In this document: positions 25,757 through 33,084 of the stretch, in pieces | How the letters are laid out: every line of letters starts with the position of its first letter | Numbering within the stretch: the first letter of the stretch is position 1 | The notes under the pieces: model-generated | Database searches by the model: none | The model's input: only the letters and a program-made list of their open reading frames with translations | Told to the model about the DNA's origin: nothing | Source of the DNA: Treponema sp. | GTDB lineage: Bacteria; Spirochaetota; Spirochaetia; Treponematales; Breznakiellaceae | Assembly (NCBI GenBank): GCA_031279815.1 | Contig: JAITHW010000001.1 | Coordinates: 1 to 36,855 of the forward strand | Direction: 5' to 3' | Length of the DNA: 36,855 nt | Program-made: the position numbers and the translations under genes

Positions 25757-25832
25757 GAGATTTTTATACATATTTGTATAGAAAAAACTTAAATTTTATA
25801 GATAAAACATAACAATTTGAGTGCCTGCGGGT

Positions 25833-25861
25833 TTGACAAAATGTCGAACACAGTTTATTCT
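25833..25861 (+). promoter_or_regulatory. Promoter of the PAAR-vgrG operon
   Basis: TTGACA (25833-25838), 17 bases and TATTCT (25856-25861). It lies about 40 bases before the PAAR start and is divergent from the tssA promoter. The AT-rich stretch between the two (about 25757-25832) could hold shared operators, but no inverted repeat stands out. Confidence 0.7.
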
Positions 25862-25900
25862 ATAAAAATCTATGAAAAAGACAAACAAAATGGAGGATCT

Positions 25901-26191
25901 ATGCCCGCGCCGGTCGCAACTATTACAAATTTGACCGCCACCGGCGATGCAATCATCGGTCCGGGGGGAATTACCACCATGGTTAAGGGCCTGCCCGTCG
26001 CCTGTTTAGGAGACGCGGTAGCGGGCCCTATGTGTGTCAGCGGCGCGATCACTGTGACCACCGCGACCACCAAACTGGTTAAAGGAAGGCCTGCGGCAAA
26101 CCTGGGAAGCATGGTTGCCGGCGTTTCCCCTTTGGGAGTCCCCGTAAGCACTGCGGTGGCGGTTTGCCCTAATGTAAACGAACTTGTATAA
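25901..26191 (+). CDS. PAAR-domain spike tip protein
   Basis: The start is ATG at 25901 (MPAPVATITN), with GGAGG 5 bases upstream and a promoter whose start site excludes upstream in-frame starts. The 96-residue protein is a stand-alone PAAR domain. Gly/Ala-rich repeats include GDAIIGPGG, LPVACLGDAVAGP, GRPAANLGSMVAG and VPVSTAVAV. PAAR proteins cap the VgrG trimer as a sharp cone and can carry effectors. It has no toxin extension. It is first in the plus-strand operon, followed after 51 bases by the VgrG N-terminal half. Confidence 0.88.
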   Translation: MPAPVATITNLTATGDAIIGPGGITTMVKGLPVACLGDAVAGPMCVSGAITVTTATTKLVKGRPAANLGSMVAGVSPLGVPVSTAVAVCPNVNELV

Positions 26192-26242
26192 TAATTTAAG
26201 GGAATAAAACAAGGAAGAATATATAAAAACAGGAGGTCCGGT

Positions 26243-27442
26243 ATGCCGGAGATGGCGGTTTACATTGCAGAGGGAGCATACAGGGATTTTATTCCCTATA
26301 ACCTGGAGTTGGCCGAAGGATTTTCCCAAATCTTTCGCGGGGAGCTGACGGTTCTCACCAATACTAAGCATACCCATGAAGAGTTGCTGCAAATTCTGGA
26401 TCAGCGGATCTCTGTGACGGTTTCCCAAACCCTGGAGGACGGAAAAACCAAGCGGACCCGCTGGGTCCACGGGATTGTAACAGGGATTAAAAGCTCCGGT
26501 TTCTTCGGGAGCGGTACCAACGGCTGTTACAGTCATACGCTGATCATTGAACCGGCTCTGGCGCGGCTGCGGTTTACCCAATCCACCGAATCCTTTTACC
26601 AGAAAACCCCTGCGGAAACCATTAAAGCAATGCTGGACAAACATGCCCTCGACGCGCAGTTCCCGCATGAGTATTTCACGCGCGTTTATAGCAAAAAGCT
26701 CATGTTTGAACAGCATGGCACGTCGGACCTGGACTTTATCCGGGGGATTTTAAACTTATACGGCATTTCTTTTACCTTTCAGCATAAGAAAGCCTCTCAA
26801 GGCGAGCTGGGGGAGGATGCGCTGTTTTTTACCGAAGGGGATATGTTTCCGGTTTCGGAGTTTGCCTATTCGGATAAACGGGCCGTTCCGGCGGTCGCTC
26901 AGTTCGATTTCCATGCTTCCCGGGAAGGTCAGAATATCTGGAAGATGGACGCCTGGGCTATGACCGATGCCATAGGGGTTGACGGGCTGGAACTAAGCGC
27001 GGCTTACCCTAACGCCAACTATGGGTCCGACAACTGGAGCGCGGGCATAACCGGGCGGGGGAAACGGCGCCTCACGTATACCCATATCTTTCATGGGTAC
27101 CAGCAGGATACGGATACCCAAGAAATCGACCAAGATATTGATCTTACCCTGCAAGCCTGGTATTGTTCCCGGCAGATTGCCAAGTCCTGCCGGGCCGGGG
27201 AAGCCTCCAATCTGCTGCTGGCCCCGGGCTGTGCCTTTAATCTGAGCCGTTTTTACGGCAATGAGGACACGGCCAAGATAAGCGCCTTAGTAAGCGCCGC
27301 GATACTGCATTGCAGGACAGCCTGGCCGTCAAGCCTGGGGGTAAGCCCCCGGGAAGAGGAAGTCGGCGAAGCCCTGGCGGTGAAGGCCCAGTGTATGAAC
27401 TACGGCGGCGAGACGGATAAACGCTTTGTTTCGAGCCGCTGA
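26243..27442 (+). CDS. Split VgrG, gp27-like N-terminal half
   Basis: This 399-residue protein is preceded by AGGAGG. It matches the gp27-like base domain of VgrG (TssI): RGELTVLTNTKHTHEELLQI, RTRWVHGIVTGIKSSG, YSHTLIIEPALARLRFTQST, FYQKTPAETIKAML and GTSDLDFIRGILNLYGISFT. It also has a late YTHIFHGYQ segment. In ordinary VgrG the chain continues into the gp5-like OB fold and needle; here it ends with VSSR and a TGA stop, and the next gene supplies that part. It would form the trimeric hub that sits in the baseplate. The stop and downstream ribosome site look deliberate, not like a frameshift. Confidence 0.85.
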   Translation: MPEMAVYIAEGAYRDFIPYNLELAEGFSQIFRGELTVLTNTKHTHEELLQILDQRISVTVSQTLEDGKTKRTRWVHGIVTGIKSSGFFGSGTNGCYSHTLIIEPALARLRFTQSTESFYQKTPAETIKAMLDKHALDAQFPHEYFTRVYSKKLMFEQHGTSDLDFIRGILNLYGISFTFQHKKASQGELGEDALFFTEGDMFPVSEFAYSDKRAVPAVAQFDFHASREGQNIWKMDAWAMTDAIGVDGLELSAAYPNANYGSDNWSAGITGRGKRRLTYTHIFHGYQQDTDTQEIDQDIDLTLQAWYCSRQIAKSCRAGEASNLLLAPGCAFNLSRFYGNEDTAKISALVSAAILHCRTAWPSSLGVSPREEEVGEALAVKAQCMNYGGETDKRFVSSR

Positions 27443-27465
27443 TTTTGATGCAAGGAGAATGCAGA

Positions 27466-28938
27466 ATGAATTTTGAATCGATGACCGTTACCAATGAGGA
27501 TCCGCCTAGTCAAAAGAAAACGCCCCCATACAACTTTTGTGCCTATTCAGGAGACAACGAGAGGGACTCAAGCAAGAGACATCTTGTAAATATAGTCATG
27601 CCCCTGGGCGGCAGGGAATCAGGGCTTTTCCGGTATCCAATTCCGGGGGAGAAGGTGCTGGTCGGGATAGAGTGTACCTATGAGGCTGCTAAGAAGACGG
27701 TTACGCTTGACGGCGGCGAGACGCTTGAGGTGGTTACAGGGATAACGCCTAAGACTTCAAATTATTACCTCATGGGCTATGTGCCTAGTACCGCCAGCCA
27801 GCCCTTTAGTCCCCCTAGCCCCACCACGTCCGACCCTACAGCGTCAGATGTTATAGATAACCTGGGGCAGGTCTTCCGGTATCAGAAGACCGGGGGAAAT
27901 GCTTCGGATGCCGAGTATTCGGAGATCGGGTTTTACCATAAAGAAACCCAGTGGAAGGCTAAAGCAGGCGATACAGGCTATCCTCAAATTGACCGGATCA
28001 ACATCCAGTCCACCGGAGACATCGAGTCCAGGGCGGCGAATCATAATCTGATCAGAGGGAAACGGCTGGAAATTATTTCAGGCGGTAATGGAACCGATCA
28101 CAAGAATAATACGGCGGTGAAGCCCGACGGCACAAAAGGGGCCGGCCGGCCCCTTGGGGACAAGCCGGGGGATGATGCGAATCTGCATGACGGGGATATA
28201 CATATCCGGGCTTTTGATTCAAAGCAAAAAGGAAAAGGGCAGGTAATCATTAAAGCGGGGAAGGAAATCCGGCTTCAGGTGGGGCGGACCGTACTGGTGA
28301 TTAATGACAAGGGCTTTAGCGTGGTAACTAAGAAGGTTGCCGGCAACTGGCCCTGCTCTGCGGATACCGCCCTTTCCATGCATCCACGGACCGGCATAAC
28401 CATGTTCGGCCAGAACGTCACTATTTCCGGCGGAACCAAAGTCAGTCTCACCGACGCCCTGTCAAGCGGTATCAGCGCCCAACTTGGAGCAACCCGGATT
28501 TGCGGCAGGGATGTTACGCTTGACACCTATAACAAAGCGGAATATGGTTTTGCCTTGGCATTGGAAGCGGTTGATTTGCTCTTGCAAATTAACGTTTTTC
28601 CTTCAGCTATTATAGGCGACGATCCAACTGAAGATGGGGATGCGGCTAAGCTAAAAATCAGTTGCGACACGATAAAACAGCTCATACAAATAGGAAAAAA
28701 GATTTACGGACAAGTATATAATAAGGAGCATCAACTGAAGGAGACCGGCAATAAGTCGCCGTCGCGGGACCAGGTGAACGATTTGCAGAACCGGATGGAC
28801 CGGTTGCAGCCGCAGCAGGATCCGCAGCCGCAGCCGCAGAACCCGCAGCAGCAGCCGCCGCCGCAGAACCCGCAGCAGCCGCAGAACCCGCAGCAGCCGC
28901 AGGAACCGCCGCCGCAGAACCCGCAGCAGACGGATTAG
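27466..28938 (+). CDS. Split VgrG, gp5-like OB-fold and beta-needle half with Pro/Gln tail
   Basis: ATG at 27466 (MNFESMTVTNEDPPS) follows AAGGAG with 8-base spacing; an in-frame TTG at 27445 is less likely. The product is 490 residues. An OB-fold lies at about 38-105 (RHLVNIVMPLGGRESGLFRY, PGEKVLVGIE). A region with the repeating IxIxAGKEIxLxVGxTxLxI pattern of the VgrG beta-helix needle lies around 175-290, with a further needle-like stretch (TMFGQNVTISGGTKVSL). A predicted helical part precedes a 43-residue Pro/Gln tail. It starts 23 bases after the gp27-like gene, so the two products probably assemble like phage gp27 and gp5. No enzymatic domain is recognised. Confidence 0.82.
   Translation: MNFESMTVTNEDPPSQKKTPPYNFCAYSGDNERDSSKRHLVNIVMPLGGRESGLFRYPIPGEKVLVGIECTYEAAKKTVTLDGGETLEVVTGITPKTSNYYLMGYVPSTASQPFSPPSPTTSDPTASDVIDNLGQVFRYQKTGGNASDAEYSEIGFYHKETQWKAKAGDTGYPQIDRINIQSTGDIESRAANHNLIRGKRLEIISGGNGTDHKNNTAVKPDGTKGAGRPLGDKPGDDANLHDGDIHIRAFDSKQKGKGQVIIKAGKEIRLQVGRTVLVINDKGFSVVTKKVAGNWPCSADTALSMHPRTGITMFGQNVTISGGTKVSLTDALSSGISAQLGATRICGRDVTLDTYNKAEYGFALALEAVDLLLQINVFPSAIIGDDPTEDGDAAKLKISCDTIKQLIQIGKKIYGQVYNKEHQLKETGNKSPSRDQVNDLQNRMDRLQPQQDPQPQPQNPQQQPPPQNPQQPQNPQQPQEPPPQNPQQTD
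28807..28935 (+). repeat. CCG/CAG-rich low-complexity tract coding Pro/Gln tail
   Basis: Tandem imperfect units of CCGCAG, CAGCAG and AACCCG encode the last 43 residues of the gp5-like protein, with repeated QNPQQ and PQQPQ units. Such a tract can expand or contract by replication slippage. Confidence 0.85.
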
Positions 28939-28999
28939 GCCGGAGAGTAACCGGCTATCCCAAGCGGATGGTATATAATAACCATAGGAGAAAATAATT

Positions 29000-29542
29000 A
29001 TGGCAGAAGACGGAAGACAAATAGGCGAAGAGATAGCAGCAGGAGCAGCAGGAGCAGCAGAAGTAGTAGCATTACAAGCAACAGGAGCATTGTTTCAAAA
29101 AAAAGATAATGATTGGGTAAAAATATTTACACAAATAGTAGGCGTGGTGTTTGACATAGTCGATTGTGTTTGTACCACTTTGGATGACTCCACTAGGGAT
29201 GGGTCTTTCAGGGATCGGCTGTATATGGCGGCGTACTTTGTAGAGACGAGTTTCATAGATGTACTTACCGCGTTTCTTCGCTCTGGTGCGTCACCAGTTG
29301 CCCCCAATATCAAGCTGGGAGGGCTGAAGAGCGAGATAACATTGACGTCGGACAAGCTGCTATCCACTCAAATACAGCTTACTGAAGTCGAATCCATAAC
29401 TAATACAGTAACGGGATTGATGTATACGGGATTGATTTTGACACAACTTGGACCTTTAGCAAAGGCAGGTATCAATTTTGCAAATACGTGGATAGGCGCC
29501 GGTAAGCAGGCGGAGGCGGTAAAGGCGGAGGAGTATCTATAA
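29000..29542 (+). CDS. Unrecognised 180-residue protein in the spike operon
   Basis: The ATG has AGGAG upstream. I do not recognise the family. The N-terminus is Ala/Gly rich (GEEIAAGAAGAAEVVALQAT). A moderately hydrophobic stretch (WVKIFTQIVGVVFDIVDCVC) and a late hydrophobic helix (TVTGLMYTGLILTQLGPLAK) suggest membrane association or an oligomeric helical protein. Codon use is unusual at the start: runs of GCA, GGA, GTA and ATA, unlike the C/G-ending codons of its neighbours. It lies between the gp5-like gene and another unknown gene, whose start is 1 base after its stop. Position makes it a candidate effector, chaperone or immunity protein, but nothing in the sequence proves this. Confidence 0.7.
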   Translation: MAEDGRQIGEEIAAGAAGAAEVVALQATGALFQKKDNDWVKIFTQIVGVVFDIVDCVCTTLDDSTRDGSFRDRLYMAAYFVETSFIDVLTAFLRSGASPVAPNIKLGGLKSEITLTSDKLLSTQIQLTEVESITNTVTGLMYTGLILTQLGPLAKAGINFANTWIGAGKQAEAVKAEEYL

Positions 29543-29543
29543 T

Positions 29544-29936
29544 ATGGAAGTGGATCAGGAAACCAAAGACGCGATTCTCAAGGATGTTGCGCCCATCATT
29601 GGAGGAGCGGTTGCCGCCATGTGTGTAGCCGCGGTGGCGGCAGAGGTTACGCAGCTATTAGCCACCAATCTTAAACAAAGCGGCTTAACCGGGGATTCCT
29701 CCATAAAGCCCACAGATGATGAAACCACCGTCAGCAAGTCCGAGGTCGCGGCCTCGGAAACCGAAGGCAAGGTGGCTCAGGACAAGGTGGCGGCAAGCGA
29801 GGGGGAGGTGTTGGCCAATGAAACTGAGGCCCGGGCTTCCACCGGGGAGGCTACCGCCGCGGAATCCGGCGCCTCAGCCCTGCGTACCAAGGAGGGCGCC
29901 TCGGACATTGAAACCAAAGCCCTCAAGATGACCTGA
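29544..29936 (+). CDS. Unrecognised Ala/Glu-rich protein with N-terminal hydrophobic helix
   Basis: This 130-residue protein has GGAGG near the end of the preceding gene and starts 1 base after its stop. A hydrophobic helix (APIIGGAVAAMCVAAVAAEV, about 16-35) is followed by a long Ala/Glu/Ser/Thr segment with loose repeats such as SEVAASETEGKVAQDK, AASEGEVLANETEA and STGEATAAESGAS. These look like an extended or coiled-coil helix. No catalytic motif is visible. The close coupling to the previous gene suggests the two work together, for example as a cargo/partner pair on the spike, but this is conjecture. Confidence 0.6.
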   Translation: MEVDQETKDAILKDVAPIIGGAVAAMCVAAVAAEVTQLLATNLKQSGLTGDSSIKPTDDETTVSKSEVAASETEGKVAQDKVAASEGEVLANETEARASTGEATAAESGASALRTKEGASDIETKALKMT

Positions 29937-29955
29937 TTGAGCGGCGGGTACGGCT

Positions 29956-30855
29956 GTGAGCCGGGTATATTTCGGCCCCGAGGATGATATTATCGATCCC
30001 TGCTGGGACAATGCGTTTAAAGCCGTATTTACCAAAGAGACCGCGGCGTCCAAAGGGGCGCTTACAGGGCTGTTGTCTGCGTTGCTTGACCGGAAGGTGA
30101 AGGCGGTACAGCTTATTGCCAACGAACCTGCGGTAGACAGCTTGCAGGATCGGCAGATTCGCTATGATATTCATTGCAAAATCGACGGGGAGGAGCTTGT
30201 TGATGTGGAAATGACTTTACACCCGCTGAAATTCGAACCGGCCCGTATAGAATATTATGCCGGCGAGCTGTTTACCGGTCAGGACATTCGGGGCGGCAAC
30301 CGGGGGTATAAAGACTTGAAGCGGACCTATCAGATATCCCTGCTGGTGAACGGACTTTTGTTCGAAGACGGGGAGTTTCTGCATGAATTTGAGTATTACG
30401 ATGCGGAACGGAAGACCCCGTTAGGGGGACGGACCCGGATTATAACCCTAGAATTAAGAAAGATCGAGAGGATACTGGAAAAGCCCGCAAGAACGATGAC
30501 GGGAAAAGAACGGTGGGCGGTCTTTTTCAAGTATTGTACGGATAAAGAAAAACGGAGACTCATAAACGAGCTGCTCGAATACGAGGAGGGAATAACAATG
30601 GCAAGCGAAGCGTTGCTGATAATTAGCCGGGATGAAGAGGAGCGGGCGCGGCTGCGCAGTGAAAAAAAGTATGTACTGGACCGGATCACCGCGCTGGCTG
30701 AAGCGCGAGAGGAAGGTTTGGAAGAAGGCTTGGAGAAAGGCAGCCGGGAAAAAGCCGGGGAAATTGCCGTCAATTTACTCCGTACCGGTTTACCGGCAGA
30801 GCAAATAGCCCAAATTACCGGCTTGTCTGCGGATACGGTACGGTCTTTACAGTAG
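29956..30855 (+). CDS. Rpn/YhgA-like PD-(D/E)XK nuclease-family protein
   Basis: This 299-residue protein probably starts at GTG 29956 (SRVYFGPEDDIIDPCWDNAF). The pattern DNAFKAVFTKE, then RYDIHCKIDGEELVDVEMTL, then YYAGELFTGQDIRGGNRGYK matches Rpn-type recombination-promoting nuclease/transposase-like proteins. The acidic residues Asp71 and Glu85 are present, but the usual Gln or Lys two residues after the Glu is Thr87, so activity is doubtful. The C-terminus (EEGLEEGLEKGSREKAGEIA then a helix-turn-helix-like AEQIAQITGLSADTVRSLQ) is also typical. Rpn genes are often mobile and common in these spirochaetes, so it may be an insertion into the operon or a recruited nuclease. Confidence 0.78.
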   Translation: MSRVYFGPEDDIIDPCWDNAFKAVFTKETAASKGALTGLLSALLDRKVKAVQLIANEPAVDSLQDRQIRYDIHCKIDGEELVDVEMTLHPLKFEPARIEYYAGELFTGQDIRGGNRGYKDLKRTYQISLLVNGLLFEDGEFLHEFEYYDAERKTPLGGRTRIITLELRKIERILEKPARTMTGKERWAVFFKYCTDKEKRRLINELLEYEEGITMASEALLIISRDEEERARLRSEKKYVLDRITALAEAREEGLEEGLEKGSREKAGEIAVNLLRTGLPAEQIAQITGLSADTVRSLQ

Positions 30856-30883
30856 AATCTTCGGTAGGAAAGAAAGGGAAATC

Positions 30884-32017
30884 ATGGCTGATAAACTGGA
30901 ATGGCTGAATAAACACCTGGTGTTGATACGGTATACCGCGCTCAAGGATGTAATAGAACAGGAAGGCTACAAAATACGGCCCGATCTGGAGGAACTCTTT
31001 ACCGGCGTTACCGGCGCCGAGGCAATGATCTTTAAGTTCGCCGGCCTGGCGGATTTCAAGGCTGCCTGCGAGCTTATGGCCCATATCGCCCACCGCCGGG
31101 CCGGGGTGTGGTGGGGCTACCGCTGCATCCTCTCTCTGCTGGAGGAATTACAGGCAAATCCCGCGGCGGACCGGGATATAGCAGACATCGGGGCCAAGTT
31201 TGAGCCTGCCGTGCCGGACTGGGCAAAGGTGGAACTGCCGCCCCCGCCTGATACCAGTGGTTTGGAAGAAATGCTTGCGGATATGCGGGCAAAAAATAAG
31301 GAACTGTTCACCCAGATTGATCCGGAAATGCTGAAATATGTGCAGGACGCGGTGGAAGTGGCCTTCCAGGAGTTTAAACGAGTTCACGGCATCCATCCGC
31401 TGGATTTGATTAAAAAGTTGGGGGAACGGCTCAAGGAAGATACCTTTGTTATTGATCCCGATTCGCCGGTGTTCAAAGCTAAGGCGGAACTTCACGCCCA
31501 GCTCGCTGCGGTGCAGAAAGAAACCGTGGAAACCATTAAAGCGGTGATCCCGCCTAAGGTTCCCGGGCATGAAAAGAAGGTCCGGGACAACGCCCTGGCC
31601 GCGGTGTACCGGTGGGTAAGCGCGCCGGATCAGGTGAACAGTCAGAAATGCCTGGACATCGGGAACGAGTGCCCCGGCACTCCGGCGGGCCTGCTTTCCT
31701 TAAGCGCGTTCTGGGCTTACGGAGACCTCCTGCCTTTGGGAGAGCAGACCGTACCCACGCCCCCGGGTCTTGCGGCAAACGGCTTGTGTCAAGCGCTTTT
31801 AATGTGCGCCTTACACAAAGGAGGAACCCGGAAGGTCAAGGAACGCTACAAGGAATATTTCCGGCTGGGGCTTGAGGTGCTGACCGGCGCGGACAACTGG
31901 GGGGAAAGCCTTGAGGAGGGAAAAGCCCCTCATGAAAAACCGCCTGCTCCGCCTGAAACCAAACCTGATGCCCCGCCGTCCGCGGCTTATAAACGATGGA
32001 AACCGGAGAATCTGTAA
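30884..32017 (+). CDS. DUF6931-like T6SS-associated protein
   Basis: This 377-residue protein begins after GGAAAG. An early segment FKAACELMAHIAHRRAGVWW, followed by GYRCILSLLEEL, joins with a C-terminal part: DNALAAVYRWVSAPDQ, TPAGLLSLSAFWAYGDLLP, PTPPGLAANGLCQALLMCAL and KEYFRLGLEVLTG. Together these resemble the T6SS-linked DUF6931 family, whose function is unknown to me. Between them lies an inserted helical stretch of roughly 150 residues, and the tail is Pro-rich. It overlaps the following acetyltransferase gene by 22 bases. The family label is from recalled pattern only; an adaptor or chaperone role would be a guess. Confidence 0.6.
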   Translation: MADKLEWLNKHLVLIRYTALKDVIEQEGYKIRPDLEELFTGVTGAEAMIFKFAGLADFKAACELMAHIAHRRAGVWWGYRCILSLLEELQANPAADRDIADIGAKFEPAVPDWAKVELPPPPDTSGLEEMLADMRAKNKELFTQIDPEMLKYVQDAVEVAFQEFKRVHGIHPLDLIKKLGERLKEDTFVIDPDSPVFKAKAELHAQLAAVQKETVETIKAVIPPKVPGHEKKVRDNALAAVYRWVSAPDQVNSQKCLDIGNECPGTPAGLLSLSAFWAYGDLLPLGEQTVPTPPGLAANGLCQALLMCALHKGGTRKVKERYKEYFRLGLEVLTGADNWGESLEEGKAPHEKPPAPPETKPDAPPSAAYKRWKPENL

Positions 32018-33084
32018 TATTGAGAGTATACAACAAAAAAGGAGCGCCTCTGGATTTTGTCATTCGGCAAGCGCGTCCTGATGAAGCGCCGAAAGTGATA
32101 GCATTGATAACTTTGCAGCATGGGAAAAATTATCCGGATCATACCGTTTATGACCGGGACTTTATGCGGGACCATATTGAAAAAGACCTGTACCGGATTA
32201 TTCTGGCGGAACATGCCGACGGTACGGCAATGGGCGTAGTGGGCTTTAAGAAAGAAAATCCTTTTCCCGGCAGCTTAGTATTCAGCTTCCTGGTGGTAGA
32301 CCCCCGGTTTCGGGGTTTCGGATTGGGAAAACTGCTCCTCCGGTCTTTGCTGGACTTCCTGTCCGGGGAGGCCTATACCTGTGTATGGGGATACTGTATT
32401 ACCATTGATACACTGTCTCAAGCAAGCCATGATGAGCTTGGATACCGGCCCGCAGGCTTAGTGCCGAATTGTTATTTCTTTGATGCAAACGGCAAGTTCG
32501 GAGCGTATCTTGACGTTCCGCTTCCCCTAAAACACAGCCTGCTGGTTATGTGTCTCCCCTGCGGGAAACGCGATGCCGGCGTACTCTATGCGCCCTCTTT
32601 ATACAGGGAGTATATTACGGAGGTATATGAGTCTATGCAGGTGATGTATAGGCTCCGGGAACCTGAAATTGATACGCCCGAAGCCGGACATTCCCTGTTT
32701 GCGGCCGATCAAAATGAATACCATCACTATTGTGAACTCATGGTACAGCAGGCGGGCATTGATTTCAAAGAGATCCTTGAAAAGACCCTTGCCCAATACG
32801 CCGGGCTGGAAAACCAGACCTTCAATACCTTTATCAGCCTCAATGACCCGGGGGCTTGTTTCGCAAGCCGGGTTTTAGAGGAACAGGGCTTTTTCTTTAC
32901 CGGTCTTCAGCCTCTTGCAGGACAGTATGAATATATGCTCTTTCATTACTCTCCGGGACTTTTGATTCCCTTTGATACAATCAAGGTTACCCCTGCCTTT
33001 GAGAGACGGCTTGCCTATATCAAGAACCTCTATTATCTCCGGAACAGCATATATACGGAGGGTTCCTGTGGCCGGGCACATTAA
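31996..33084 (+). CDS. GNAT-family N-acetyltransferase with C-terminal extension
   Basis: In this 362-residue protein, residues 20-175 form a GNAT domain. FVIRQARPDEAPKVIALI opens it, FSFLVVDPRFRGFGLGKLLL contains the acetyl-CoA-binding motif (RFRGFGLGK, 104-112), and ELGYRPAGLVPN lies at the end. Residues after about 180 form a second, less conserved region (FNTFISLNDPGACFASRVLE, EQGFFFTGLQPL) that looks like a degenerate second GNAT fold. It would transfer an acetyl group to an amine; the substrate is unknown. The gene overlaps its upstream neighbour by 22 bases and the phosphatase gene by 17 bases, so it is firmly part of the operon. Confidence 0.85.
   Translation: METGESVILRVYNKKGAPLDFVIRQARPDEAPKVIALITLQHGKNYPDHTVYDRDFMRDHIEKDLYRIILAEHADGTAMGVVGFKKENPFPGSLVFSFLVVDPRFRGFGLGKLLLRSLLDFLSGEAYTCVWGYCITIDTLSQASHDELGYRPAGLVPNCYFFDANGKFGAYLDVPLPLKHSLLVMCLPCGKRDAGVLYAPSLYREYITEVYESMQVMYRLREPEIDTPEAGHSLFAADQNEYHHYCELMVQQAGIDFKEILEKTLAQYAGLENQTFNTFISLNDPGACFASRVLEEQGFFFTGLQPLAGQYEYMLFHYSPGLLIPFDTIKVTPAFERRLAYIKNLYYLRNSIYTEGSCGRAH

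Noticed and set aside
25817-25900. A longer PAAR protein starting upstream of 25901
   Set aside because: The predicted promoter lies within this stretch, and the GGAGG site and PAAR-family start point to ATG 25901.
28800-28936. Tandem repeats that could suggest a CRISPR array
   Set aside because: Units are only 3-15 bases, have no unique spacers, and lie in frame inside a coding sequence as a Pro/Gln tail.
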